The notes beneath the pieces were generated by a model. That model was not told the origin of the DNA. It did no database searches and saw only the letters and a program-made list of their open reading frames with translations. DNA of 6,983 nt from an uncultured Ruminococcus sp. (GTDB lineage: Bacteria > Bacillota > Clostridia > Oscillospirales > Acutalibacteraceae). The stretch is taken from positions 1 through 6,983 of the forward strand of contig CALBHM010000007.1 of NCBI GenBank assembly GCA_937892835.1. The letters run 5' to 3'. A program made the translations under genes and the position numbers. Shown piece by piece: positions 1 to 4,956 of the stretch. How positions within the stretch are numbered: position 1 is the stretch's first letter; each line of letters begins with the position of its first letter.

Positions 1-16
1 CAGAACAACTAAATAT

Positions 17-55
17 GCCTCAATAGCTCAGTTGGCAGAGCACGCGGCTGTTAAC
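17..55 (+). pseudogene. tRNA-Asn 5' half (broken copy)
   Basis: These 39 bases are identical to the acceptor 5' strand, D-arm and anticodon arm up to position 248 of the intact tRNA-Asn at 210-285. The 3' half does not follow. The next sequence with any tRNA likeness is GGTCACAGGTTC at 170-181, a T-arm-like piece, but it lacks a 3' acceptor strand able to pair with GCCTCAA and has no CCA. The gene therefore cannot give a normal tRNA. Either foreign DNA entered after the anticodon loop and the 3' end was lost, or this is a partial duplication. Confidence 0.75.
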
Positions 56-193
56 TGACGAGAGGGATCAACCGTCCGGTGGACGAAAAGTTGATTCATT
101 GAGTAAGAAGAAACAAGGAGAATTGCGAAGCGCACCAAGCGAGCAAGGCGACTATGTTTCAGAACGGTCACAGGTTCTCGAACCTGAGTAAAA
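56..193. other. Insert between tRNA-Asn copies, with a strong hairpin
   Basis: This stretch replaces the 3' half of the first tRNA copy. It contains a two-part hairpin: 65-72 pairs with 90-97 (8 bp, one G-U), and inside it CGTCC 73-77 pairs with GGACG 81-85 over loop GGT. A perfect inverted repeat, CAGGTTC TC GAACCTG, lies at about 172-187 and looks like a deformed T-arm. The frame containing CTG at 48 stays open from 27 to a TAA at 189-191, but it has no ATG or ribosome binding site and its 5' part is tRNA sequence. I do not recognise the insert. It could be a small mobile repeat or a remnant of a larger element. Confidence 0.5.
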
Positions 194-209
194 CAGAACA
201 ACTAAATAT

Positions 210-285
210 GCCTCAATAGCTCAGTTGGCAGAGCACGCGGCTGTTAACCGCGGTGTCACAGGTTCGAGCCCTGTTTGAGGCGCCA
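210..285 (+). tRNA. tRNA-Asn (anticodon GTT)
   Basis: A full 76-nt cloverleaf is visible. The acceptor stem GCCTCAA 210-216 pairs with TTGAGGC 275-281. The D-stem is GCTC 219-222 with GAGC 231-234. The anticodon stem is CGCGG 236-240 with CCGCG 248-252, and loop 241-247 (CTGTTAA) holds anticodon GTT at 243-245. The T-stem is ACAGG 258-262 with CCTGT 270-274, and the T-loop is TTCGAGC. The discriminator is G282 and CCA is encoded at 283-285. It is the only intact member of the three tRNA-Asn-like sequences here. No clear promoter lies directly upstream, so it may be transcribed from outside the window. Confidence 0.97.
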
Positions 286-290
286 AACAG

Positions 291-318
291 AAAGATCACA
301 CGATGTGTGGTCTTTTTT
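291..318 (+). terminator. Intrinsic terminator of tRNA-Asn
   Basis: The stem 293-301 (AGATCACAC) pairs with 305-313 (GTGTGGTCT) over the 3-nt loop GAT with one G-U pair, and a run of six T follows at 313-318. It starts 8 nt after the tRNA CCA and would release the tRNA precursor. Confidence 0.85.
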
Positions 319-366
319 GTTTCACACTAAATTGAGCACGAACCTGTTCCACCACTCACAACAACC

Positions 367-387
367 GCACACGGCTGTTATCTGTCG
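367..387 (+). pseudogene. Possible relic of a tRNA-Asn anticodon arm
   Basis: GCACACGGCTGTTATCTGTCG differs at only three positions from the first broken copy at 40-60 (GCACGCGGCTGTTAACTGACG). It resembles that copy, including the bases after the anticodon loop, more than the intact tRNA. No convincing D-arm or acceptor lies upstream. Combined with the 3' fragment at 465-555 it could be the 5' part of a third tRNA-Asn copy, but the match is short and could be chance. Confidence 0.35.
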
Positions 388-449
388 CAGCCAAAACAAT
401 CCGGTGAATTGTTTTGGCGTTGCGATACAATGAGGCAACGGCAGTTGCC
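385..449. repeat. Pair of perfect hairpins inside the third tRNA-Asn relic
   Basis: GCCAAAACAAT 390-400 pairs with ATTGTTTTGGC 408-418 (11 bp, loop 401-407). TCGCA 385-389 and TGCGA 421-425 extend the stem across a 2-nt bulge. A second hairpin, GGCAAC 434-439 with GTTGCC 444-449 over a GGCA loop, follows. No T-run follows either hairpin, so these are not terminators. They look like small repeat-element hairpins lying between the two halves of the degraded tRNA. Overlapping reading frames here are not convincing genes. Confidence 0.6.
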
Positions 450-464
450 GACAACATATTCAAA

Positions 465-555
465 GTCACAGGTTCGAGTTGCTTGTACCTTGCAGTCATC
501 CTTTTGTCACTCCGTGACATTTCCCCAGCCAGGGGAATTACTGTTTGAGACGCCA
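465..555 (+). pseudogene. tRNA-Asn 3' half, split in the T-loop
   Basis: GTCACAGGTTCGAG at 465-478 is identical to 255-268 of the intact tRNA (variable region, T-stem, T-loop). CTGTTTGAGACGCCA at 541-555 matches 271-285 with one change (A550 for G280), and includes the acceptor strand and CCA. The two bases expected between them are replaced by 62 nt. A displaced tRNA 3' end is the usual footprint of an element that integrates into a tRNA gene, and the phased repeats at 660-697 fit that reading. No integrase gene is present in the window. Confidence 0.75.
479..540. mobile_element. 62-nt MITE-like double-hairpin insertion
   Basis: This piece interrupts the T-loop of the third tRNA-Asn copy. 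It carries two hairpins in a row: GTCAC 506-510 with GTGAC 514-518 over TCC, and TTCCCC 521-526 with GGGGAA 532-537 over AGCCA. The arrangement resembles the short 'GTCA hairpin plus CTCCC/GGGAG hairpin' repeats that are dispersed in many Oscillospiraceae/Ruminococcaceae genomes. That family assignment is from memory of the pattern. The insertion itself is shown directly by the flanking tRNA sequence. It has no coding capacity and would have to be moved in trans. Confidence 0.55.
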
Positions 556-560
556 TGCAA

Positions 561-603
561 AAGTCTTGAAAACCTTGATATACAAGGGTTTCAGAGCTTT
601 TTT
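561..603 (+). terminator. Terminator-like hairpin after the tRNA relic
   Basis: AAAACCTTG (569-577) pairs imperfectly with CAAGGGTTT (583-591), with weaker pairing outward through 597, and a run of six T follows at 598-603. It begins 6 nt after the relic CCA, as a tRNA terminator should. Such a hairpin next to a displaced tRNA 3' end is also common in attachment regions. Confidence 0.6.
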
Positions 604-659
604 CTTTTTGTCTTGGTTCCGTAAAATGTGTTAAAATTATCTAAATTCCTTTAAAAAAC

Positions 660-697
660 GTCGTCAAAGTGTCGTCAAATGTCGTCAGAAGTCGTCA
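660..697 (+). repeat. Four phased GTCGTCA direct repeats
   Basis: GTCGTCA occurs at 660-666, 671-677, 681-687 and 691-697, so the repeats start 11, 10 and 10 bp apart, about one helical turn each. A protein binding them would sit on one face of the DNA. They lie about 105 bp downstream of a displaced tRNA-Asn 3' end. Tyrosine recombinases of phages and integrative elements use short tandem arm-type sites near such attachment sites, so an integrase-arm function is plausible but inferred. The units are too short and too close to be a CRISPR array. Confidence 0.65.
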
Positions 698-1140
698 GAA
701 ATTCTTATCTAAATAGCTCAATACATCTTTTTTCTGAACACCATGTTCTTACCGTTCTTTTGAGAAGAAATTCTTCTCTCGGGAGCTATTCTGCGCACAT
801 ATTCTTCCACAGATTTAAATAACATTGAAATCTTAAGCAACAGTTGCCGGCAATTCCTTTCGGTTTAATATATCAAATGAACCTGATTCGCATTTGAACA
901 TCCTTTTTCGCTCTATTAACGACTTTTCAAAGAATTTATTATAATGACTTGTCCTTTTGAGCAAAAGGTGTTAACATATTCTAATATACTCATTTCTTTT
1001 TTTGGAAGCACGGAAAGAGTTTAACTATCGTTAAAACTTTAACAAATAGGGGATTTACGCCGGGAAAAGTAAATTTTTTATTTCTAAAAAATTTTTTATA
1101 ATTTTTTTGTTACAAATCGCAAAATCTGACATATATAAAT
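698..1140. other. AT-rich stretch without a convincing gene
   Basis: I see no reading frame with a ribosome binding site here. Two notable motifs are present. One is an operator-like palindrome, GAGAAGAA-A-TTCTTCTC, at 762-778. The other is a perfect A/T-only inverted repeat, AAATTTTTTA 1071-1080 with TAAAAAATTT 1085-1094, followed by more T-rich sequence. A short imperfect palindrome around TTAAC-TATC-GTTAA (1021-1034) lies between them. The stretch precedes the DUF4367-type gene, where a sigma-factor gene is often found in related loci, but none is present. No good promoter for the downstream gene was found close to its start. Confidence 0.5.
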
Positions 1141-1154
1141 GGGAGGTTGAATAA

Positions 1155-1412
1155 ATGGTAGAAAGTATTCGTTCGCTTGAAAGAAAGTTAAACAAAAAAA
1201 TAGACAATGAGCTAAAAAAAGAAGTATCGCAGATTGATGATAAATTGATTATGGGGTGTTGTGACGCTCTTTTGATGATGGACGACGTTAATCATCAAAA
1301 GAGCGTCACAACACCCCATAATCAATTTATCATGAATCCGAAAGGAAAAATATTATCAGCAATATTGTCGTCGCAAAGACCAAAACCGTCAGGAAGATGG
1401 CGAAACCGATAA
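1155..1412 (+). CDS. N-terminal fragment of a broken DUF4367-type (anti-sigma-like) gene
   Basis: The reading frame has a good start: GGGAGGT at 1141-1147 lies 7 nt before the ATG. The 85-aa product has a charged N-terminus (KLNKKIDNELKKEVSQIDDK, residues 11-30) that resembles the cytoplasmic N-terminal region of clostridial DUF4367/anti-sigma-like proteins. Residues 28-60 are encoded by a 48-bp inverted repeat. Everything after V45 is probably non-native: it comes from the inverted arm and then the wrong frame, with no membrane segment, and ends in RPKPSGRWRNR. The next frame, beginning just after the repeat, reads YHESERKNIISNIVVAKTK and runs straight into the membrane protein at 1397-1867. 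Joining V45 to that Y restores one protein of about 224 aa. I infer a gene broken by a 38-nt insertion, or an assembly error. The fragment itself is unlikely to have its ancestral role. Confidence 0.6.
   Translation: MVESIRSLERKLNKKIDNELKKEVSQIDDKLIMGCCDALLMMDDVNHQKSVTTPHNQFIMNPKGKILSAILSSQRPKPSGRWRNR
1232..1338. repeat. 48-bp near-perfect inverted repeat inside the DUF4367 gene
   Basis: Bases 1237-1279 and 1291-1333 are exact reverse complements over 43 bp. One G-G mismatch outward, pairing continues for 4 bp (1232-1235 with 1335-1338). The loop is 11 nt (1280-1290). There is no T-run, so it is not a terminator. The left arm encodes expected protein sequence, while the right arm is out of frame, so the right arm is probably the inserted copy. 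TTTATCAT at its end could have served as microhomology for resuming normal copying. In RNA or single-stranded DNA it would form a very stable hairpin. Confidence 0.95.
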
Positions 1413-1867
1413 AAATACTGCTTGTTGCAGCAATAATTATAATCTTGCTTGCGGTAGGTACATTTGGATATGCCCAGTATAAATATAATATTTTTAATTT
1501 TTCAGATCATTCAGCAATATTTTTTAGTCAGTCTGATATCAAGGAAGTCGATAAACTGAAAATAGAATATATTCCGGAGGGATTTACTTTATCTTATGAA
1601 AGCGATAATAAACAACAAAAACTCAAAGAATACGTTAACGGCGATAATTATTTCGCTGTTACAAAGTTGTCCGGTTTCAAAGAAATAAAAATTAATACGG
1701 AATACGGGGATAGTAAGATTACACAAATTTCCGGAATCGATTATGTTGAATATGGTGATGTGGAACACGGACAGGGAGTAGTGTGGGAAAAGAATGGATA
1801 TCAATATACTGTATCCGGAAACATTCCTGCTCAAGAATTATTAAAGATAGCGGTCTCTGTAGAATAA
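1397..1867 (+). CDS. C-terminal part of DUF4367-type membrane protein (anti-sigma-like), frame-disrupted
   Basis: The 156-aa product has one membrane helix at residues 5-24 (IKILLVAAIIIILLAVGTFG), followed by a domain that should lie outside the membrane. That domain carries DUF4367-type features: YIPEGF at 58-63, VVWEKNGYQYTVSG at 128-141 and a closing ELLKIAVSV at 147-155. Such proteins in Clostridia often accompany extracytoplasmic-function sigma factors and are thought to act as membrane anti-sigma or sensing proteins; that role is inferred. The ATG at 1397 is poorly placed, with AGGAAG touching it. The same frame stays open upstream to 1322, just inside the inverted repeat, and encodes the expected juxtamembrane region. 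The natural start is most likely 1155, before the frame was broken. Without the N-terminal cytoplasmic part, sigma-factor binding would be lost. It overlaps the upstream fragment by 16 nt and lies 123 nt before the next gene. Confidence 0.7.
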   Translation: MAKPIKILLVAAIIIILLAVGTFGYAQYKYNIFNFSDHSAIFFSQSDIKEVDKLKIEYIPEGFTLSYESDNKQQKLKEYVNGDNYFAVTKLSGFKEIKINTEYGDSKITQISGIDYVEYGDVEHGQGVVWEKNGYQYTVSGNIPAQELLKIAVSVE

Positions 1868-1990
1868 ATATACATAAAATATATATGAATTTTGTGCAAA
1901 ACAGAGAAACAAAAATATTTTCGAATTTTTCTGTCACAAAACGTGAAAAAGTACATATATATACATAGATCATATATGGAGGTTTATTGT

Positions 1991-2395
1991 ATGATAAGAA
2001 AAGTTTTGAAAAGAATTCTTTGCCTGTCCATGTGTCTGCTGATGCTTGGCTCGATGACGGCTATTGCACTGGATGTTGATTCACCGGAAACAGAGATTGT
2101 AGAGCCAAGGTATGCTAATATCTCATCTACCGGATGCTCATTAAAGATTTCAGGATTAAATTCAACTTCTTCGGCGTTTATACATGCGAAGAAATCAATG
2201 TCGTTAAAGATAAAGATGGAATTGCAGAAGAAGAAAAGCGGTGTATATCAAACAATAGAAACATGGAACGCATCAAGAACAGGTGCGTCTCTTGCACTGG
2301 AAAAGGACAGGCTCATCAATGTTCTTGCCGATTACAGATTGAAAGTGACATTTACCGCCGGATCGGAAACCGTTGTTTCATATGCTTACCCATAA
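1991..2395 (+). CDS. Small secreted protein of unknown function
   Basis: The product is 134 aa. The start is set by GGAGG at 1978-1982, 8 nt before ATG 1991. An in-frame ATG at 1892 would put a poorly supported N-terminus ahead of the signal peptide. Residues 1-26 form a clear signal peptide (basic MIRKVLKR, hydrophobic ILCLSMCLLMLG, then AIA before LDVD). The mature part has EPRYANISSTGCSLKISG at 38-55, a beta-rich middle with KKKSGVYQTIETW at 80-92, and ends in RLKVTFTAGSETVVSYAYP. This looks like a small all-beta extracellular domain found in short clostridial exported proteins, perhaps DUF6147-like; that family name is uncertain. Low GC and the plus strand link it to the preceding DUF4367-type gene. 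It could belong to the same regulated unit, though the 123-nt gap allows its own promoter. Confidence 0.8.
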   Translation: MIRKVLKRILCLSMCLLMLGSMTAIALDVDSPETEIVEPRYANISSTGCSLKISGLNSTSSAFIHAKKSMSLKIKMELQKKKSGVYQTIETWNASRTGASLALEKDRLINVLADYRLKVTFTAGSETVVSYAYP

Positions 2396-2523
2396 TTATC
2401 GATTTATATCGGTAATACAAGAATATTAAGGGAAATTTATATATATTTATGTGATATTATCAGTACAGATGAGCTTGTTAAAAATCATAGCATATTTTAC
2501 TGATATATTTCAAAGGTGATTCC
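2396..2523. other. AT-rich 3' flank of the secreted-protein gene
   Basis: A 9-bp hairpin with one G-U (ATTATCGAT 2395-2403 with ATCGGTAAT 2408-2416) starts on the stop codon. It lacks a T-run, so it is more likely an mRNA 3'-end stabiliser or chance than a terminator. The rest shows no gene and no strong promoter. Confidence 0.4.
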
Positions 2524-2626
2524 TATGGTTCCAATATTAGTGGAACCATAGAGTCATAAACCGCACACGATTGCTTTATATGTGACTCTGTTGACCGCAA
2601 AACAATGGATGGCATCGTGTGCGGTT
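2524..2626. repeat. Cluster of interlocked inverted repeats
   Basis: Three stems lie in 103 bp. TATGGTTCCA 2524-2533 pairs perfectly with TGGAACCATA 2541-2550. GAGTCATA 2551-2558 pairs with TGTGACTC 2581-2588 (one G-U). AACCGCACACGAT 2559-2571 pairs perfectly with ATCGTGTGCGGTT 2614-2626. The third stem's left arm sits in the loop of the second, so they would form a pseudoknot or be alternatives. The outer 68 bp (2559-2626) also has the look of a mini-element with 13-bp terminal inverted repeats. Its AACCGCACACG end recurs at 363-373, and CAAAACAAT occurs inside both regions. No protein gene is supported here. Confidence 0.6.
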
Positions 2627-2654
2627 GTACTTTTACTTCGAAATACAAGTTAAT

Positions 2655-2709
2655 AAAAAAGAGGCTCGGAGGAAACTGAAAGATTTATCAGTTCTCTCCG
2701 AGCTTTTTT
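2655..2709. terminator. Bidirectional intrinsic terminator
   Basis: GCTCGGAG 2664-2671 pairs with CTCCGAGC 2696-2703. After a 2-nt mismatch, AACTGA 2674-2679 pairs with TCAGTT 2688-2693. Six A precede the stem (2655-2660) and six T follow (2704-2709), so it can stop transcription from both sides. It lies between the converging secreted-protein gene and the beta-helix gene, whose TAA stop (2708-2710) overlaps the T-run. Confidence 0.9.
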
Positions 2710-4897
2710 AGCAAATCGAGCCAAAAAGATTTTTGAAGAAGAAATAAAATGCGTTGATTATTTTGGCAAAGAAACTGTTTTGTTCCTTTGCGGGTGTCAT
2801 CGGAACATGCGCTGAATTTGCGTTGTAAGTGGTCGTGCCGCCCTCGGTTAAAAGCCCGATTGTTGTTTTGGAAAGTGTACCTGCCTTTGAGTAATCCCAT
2901 GGTTCAAAACCTGCGGCGATTGCCGGCGAATCGGGGCTAAGCTCAAAATCGAAGTTTGCAGCATCACGGAACATAGGGTCGGCAATGGTCGGAGAATGAA
3001 TATACCCTTTTCTTTGAGCTGTTTTAAGACTTAATGAATAATTGGGATTAACGCCTTCACTTGCATAGAGCTTATCACCCGATGAAAGATCCCAATAAGT
3101 ATTGTTACGTTCGTCCATTGTTGAAGTGTTACACATATGGGACAAGACTCGGACTTTTTTATCGGTGAGAATGATGTTGTTGTAAAGATCAACGGTCTTT
3201 TTACCGCCGTCGTTGGGCGTGCAGCGATCCGGTGCGGAGACGATTTTCATTTGAGATTCTCCGCTGAGGGCGAAAATGTTGTTTCTGACTGTATTGTATG
3301 AGCCGTAGTGGAGATGATATGCGTCACTTCCGCAGGCATAGGCGAGATTTTTTTCAACGAGCATGTATGATGAGCCCTCGTCGAGATAAATTCCCCAGCC
3401 GCCGTAGCCGCCCTCATCGGGATCGGCACTGACGTTGTGAATAACATTGCCCGAAATAACCGTGTTCGGCTGATTGCCGAGCATATAAATTCCGCCCATA
3501 TCGGAGAGCCAGCCCTGACCGATATTATAAATAAGGTTGTCACAGACTTTGTTGTTATAGCAAACGTTGTAGGCATAGCCCCAAACCCAGCCTACGGAAA
3601 TCGCCGTGTAATAACCGTCATGAATTTCGTTGTGCATGATATTAACGGAATTTGCGTGAATAACGAGAATTGCAACAGCGTTGAAATAGGTCCTGCCGTA
3701 TTCTGAAATCTGATTGTTTGCGATTGTGATATTTTTGGTAACATTTGGGTCGTTAACATCAATGTTTTCGCCACGGACGTAAACAGCCTGTGCACCGATA
3801 TTATTGAAAAGACAGCTTTCTACCGAAGCGTTCTGAACATTGCTGCCGAGGAAAACCGAGCAGGCTGCAATGTCTCTGAACTCACAATTTTTTATATGGA
3901 AGTTCTGGGCGTTTTGATAAGAAACACAGGCCTTGACATCGTATGCCGCTTGACTGAATTCACGCTCGGGGAGGTAATAAAATCCGTTGGCACGAAAAAG
4001 AATGTTTTCAAAGGAAATTCCGTCAACGCCGTCGACGTAGATCATAGTTTCAGTTGTAGAACCCCAAACAGTGTAACTCTCGGGTGTATCGGTTGCTTCG
4101 GGAATAATATAAAGAATGCCTTCGGCTTTGTCGAGATACCATTGACCGGGCTTGTTAAGCATTTCAAAAACGTTCTGAAGAAAAAAGCGATCATTTTTGT
4201 TTATTCTCATGGTTGACGTTTTGTTGAAAGCGATATGCCCCGTCTCTTTGTTATATGATTTTATCAAAAGCGTTTCATCTTTCCAAAAATGGAGAAGCTT
4301 TATTTCAACGTCTTTTGTGTTTTTAAAATCGCAAAACTTGTTTTTATCAATATACATTCCTAAAAAGCCGGCATGATATGGGTCGGTTTTGTTGTCACCC
4401 GGCATAATGTCGTCGTCTGAAACATCGTTGACATAGAGATAGCCGCTTTCGGGATAGCGTGTTCTTGAAAGAGTTGTTTGCTCGGTGAAAAGAATATTGA
4501 AGTCGGCGCCCTTGCCGATATCCTTTTTAAAAGCACGCACACCGTTCACCGTGCATTCCTCAAAGCCTGTGTAAGGGCTGCCGGAGGTGAACATAACATT
4601 TTCATTGTTGTACGCCTTGTAAACAACGTCGGACTTATCGCTTTTGTCAAAATTAACGGTGTCGTCGATTGTGTATGTTCCCTCACGGAAGCAAACAGTA
4701 ACCGCACCGTCAAGTGTTTTTGCCTTTTCCTTGGCGGCGGAAAGTGTTGCGAGGGGGGCGTCGATCGTGCCGCTTGAGTTGTCGTTGCCGTTTGGTGAAA
4801 CGAAAATCATATTTTTATCCTCCGCATAGGCAGTAAAACCTGCCACCGAAAAAATAATTGCAAGTGAAAGAAAAACAGAAATAAATTTTTTAACCAT
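2708..4897 (-). CDS. Secreted right-handed parallel beta-helix protein, GH141-like
   Basis: The product is 729 aa. The start at 4897 is supported by AAGGAG 7 nt upstream and by a promoter whose -10 lies at 4927-4932; a longer frame from 4936 would begin inside that promoter. Residues 1-25 are a signal peptide (MVKKFISVFLSLAIIFSVAG...AYA). The mature protein begins with FVSPNGNDNSSGT (32-44), the usual opening of bacterial beta-helix polysaccharide-active proteins. RTRYPESGYLYV (145-156) and QWYLD (252-256) follow, then beta-helix coils from about 290 to 600 with many N-rich turns. SDMGGIYMLG (465-474), GYGGWGIYLDEGSS (497-510) and YHLHYG (527-532) are the conserved core. These resemble the GH141 group (alpha-L-fucosidase/xylanase-type enzymes), but the substrate cannot be read from sequence. 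The conserved Asp and Glu in SDMGG and LDEGSS are candidate active-site residues (inference). PDSPAIAAGFEPWD (655-668) closes the helix. The C-terminus is an unusual Phe-rich amphipathic tail that may touch the membrane. It is transcribed alone. Confidence 0.85.
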   Translation of the reverse strand: MVKKFISVFLSLAIIFSVAGFTAYAEDKNMIFVSPNGNDNSSGTIDAPLATLSAAKEKAKTLDGAVTVCFREGTYTIDDTVNFDKSDKSDVVYKAYNNENVMFTSGSPYTGFEECTVNGVRAFKKDIGKGADFNILFTEQTTLSRTRYPESGYLYVNDVSDDDIMPGDNKTDPYHAGFLGMYIDKNKFCDFKNTKDVEIKLLHFWKDETLLIKSYNKETGHIAFNKTSTMRINKNDRFFLQNVFEMLNKPGQWYLDKAEGILYIIPEATDTPESYTVWGSTTETMIYVDGVDGISFENILFRANGFYYLPEREFSQAAYDVKACVSYQNAQNFHIKNCEFRDIAACSVFLGSNVQNASVESCLFNNIGAQAVYVRGENIDVNDPNVTKNITIANNQISEYGRTYFNAVAILVIHANSVNIMHNEIHDGYYTAISVGWVWGYAYNVCYNNKVCDNLIYNIGQGWLSDMGGIYMLGNQPNTVISGNVIHNVSADPDEGGYGGWGIYLDEGSSYMLVEKNLAYACGSDAYHLHYGSYNTVRNNIFALSGESQMKIVSAPDRCTPNDGGKKTVDLYNNIILTDKKVRVLSHMCNTSTMDERNNTYWDLSSGDKLYASEGVNPNYSLSLKTAQRKGYIHSPTIADPMFRDAANFDFELSPDSPAIAAGFEPWDYSKAGTLSKTTIGLLTEGGTTTYNANSAHVPMTPAKEQNSFFAKIINAFYFFFKNLFGSIC

Positions 4898-4926
4898 ACC
4901 GAGACTCCTTTTGCTTTCTTTCATAG

Positions 4927-4955
4927 ATAATAGCATATAGGGGGATTTTTTTCAA
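4927..4955 (-). promoter_or_regulatory. Sigma-A-type promoter of the beta-helix gene
   Basis: Read on the minus strand, TTGAAA (4955-4950) and TATTAT (4932-4927) are separated by exactly 17 bp. Transcription would start near 4920, leaving a leader of about 23 nt with AAGGAG before the ATG at 4897. It lies just downstream of the terminator of the preceding operon, so the gene has its own control. Confidence 0.75.
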
Positions 4956-4956
4956 T

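Larger units (their letters stand above)
1..248 (+). repeat. 55-bp perfect direct repeat (copies at 1-55 and 194-248)
   Basis: Bases 1-55 are identical to 194-248, a 193-bp offset. Each copy starts with the flank CAGAACAACTAAATAT and continues into the first 39 bases of a tRNA-Asn, ending just after the anticodon loop (GTTAAC). The copies then diverge: the first runs into unrelated sequence, the second completes the tRNA. Copy one begins at the window edge, so the repeat may extend further upstream. A tandem duplication with the 193-bp offset, or a repeated tRNA array with one member later interrupted, would both give this picture. Confidence 0.9.

Noticed and set aside
17..193. Self-splicing (group I) intron in tRNA-Asn
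   Set aside because: The sequence after the insert does not restore a tRNA 3' acceptor strand or CCA, and the insert of about 138 nt lacks room for a normal group I core.
356..624. Short reading frames on both strands (356-556 minus, 409-624 plus)
   Set aside because: They overlap tRNA fragments and hairpin repeats, lack ribosome binding sites and show no protein-like features.
660..697. CRISPR array
   Set aside because: The repeats are 7 bp with 3-4 bp between them, far too short for CRISPR repeats and spacers, and no cas genes are present.
718..825. 35-codon minus-strand frame ending VFRKKMY, possibly the tail of a lost gene
   Set aside because: It has no ribosome binding site, and the upstream frame hits a stop within about 14 codons. 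It may be a gene relic, but nothing identifies it.
1107..1137. Promoter for the DUF4367-type gene (GTTACA/TATATA)
   Set aside because: The predicted transcription start would fall inside the ribosome binding site at 1141-1147, so it is unlikely to serve this gene.
1589..1973. Minus-strand frames opposite the DUF4367-type gene
   Set aside because: They are shadows of the plus-strand coding sequence, rich in Ile/Phe from AT-rich DNA, with no ribosome sites.
1892..1990. Upstream ATG extension of the small secreted protein
   Set aside because: It would bury the signal peptide behind 33 residues. The GGAGG spaced 8 nt before ATG 1991 fits much better.
2525..2551. Eight-codon leader peptide (MVPILVEP) with an AAAGGTG site before the hairpin cluster
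   Set aside because: A leader peptide needs a regulated gene downstream on the same strand. Here only a terminator and a converging gene follow, so chance is more likely.
4898..4936. Longer N-terminus of the beta-helix protein starting at 4936
   Set aside because: The extra 13 codons overlap a good promoter -10 and the ribosome binding site, and would displace the signal peptide.
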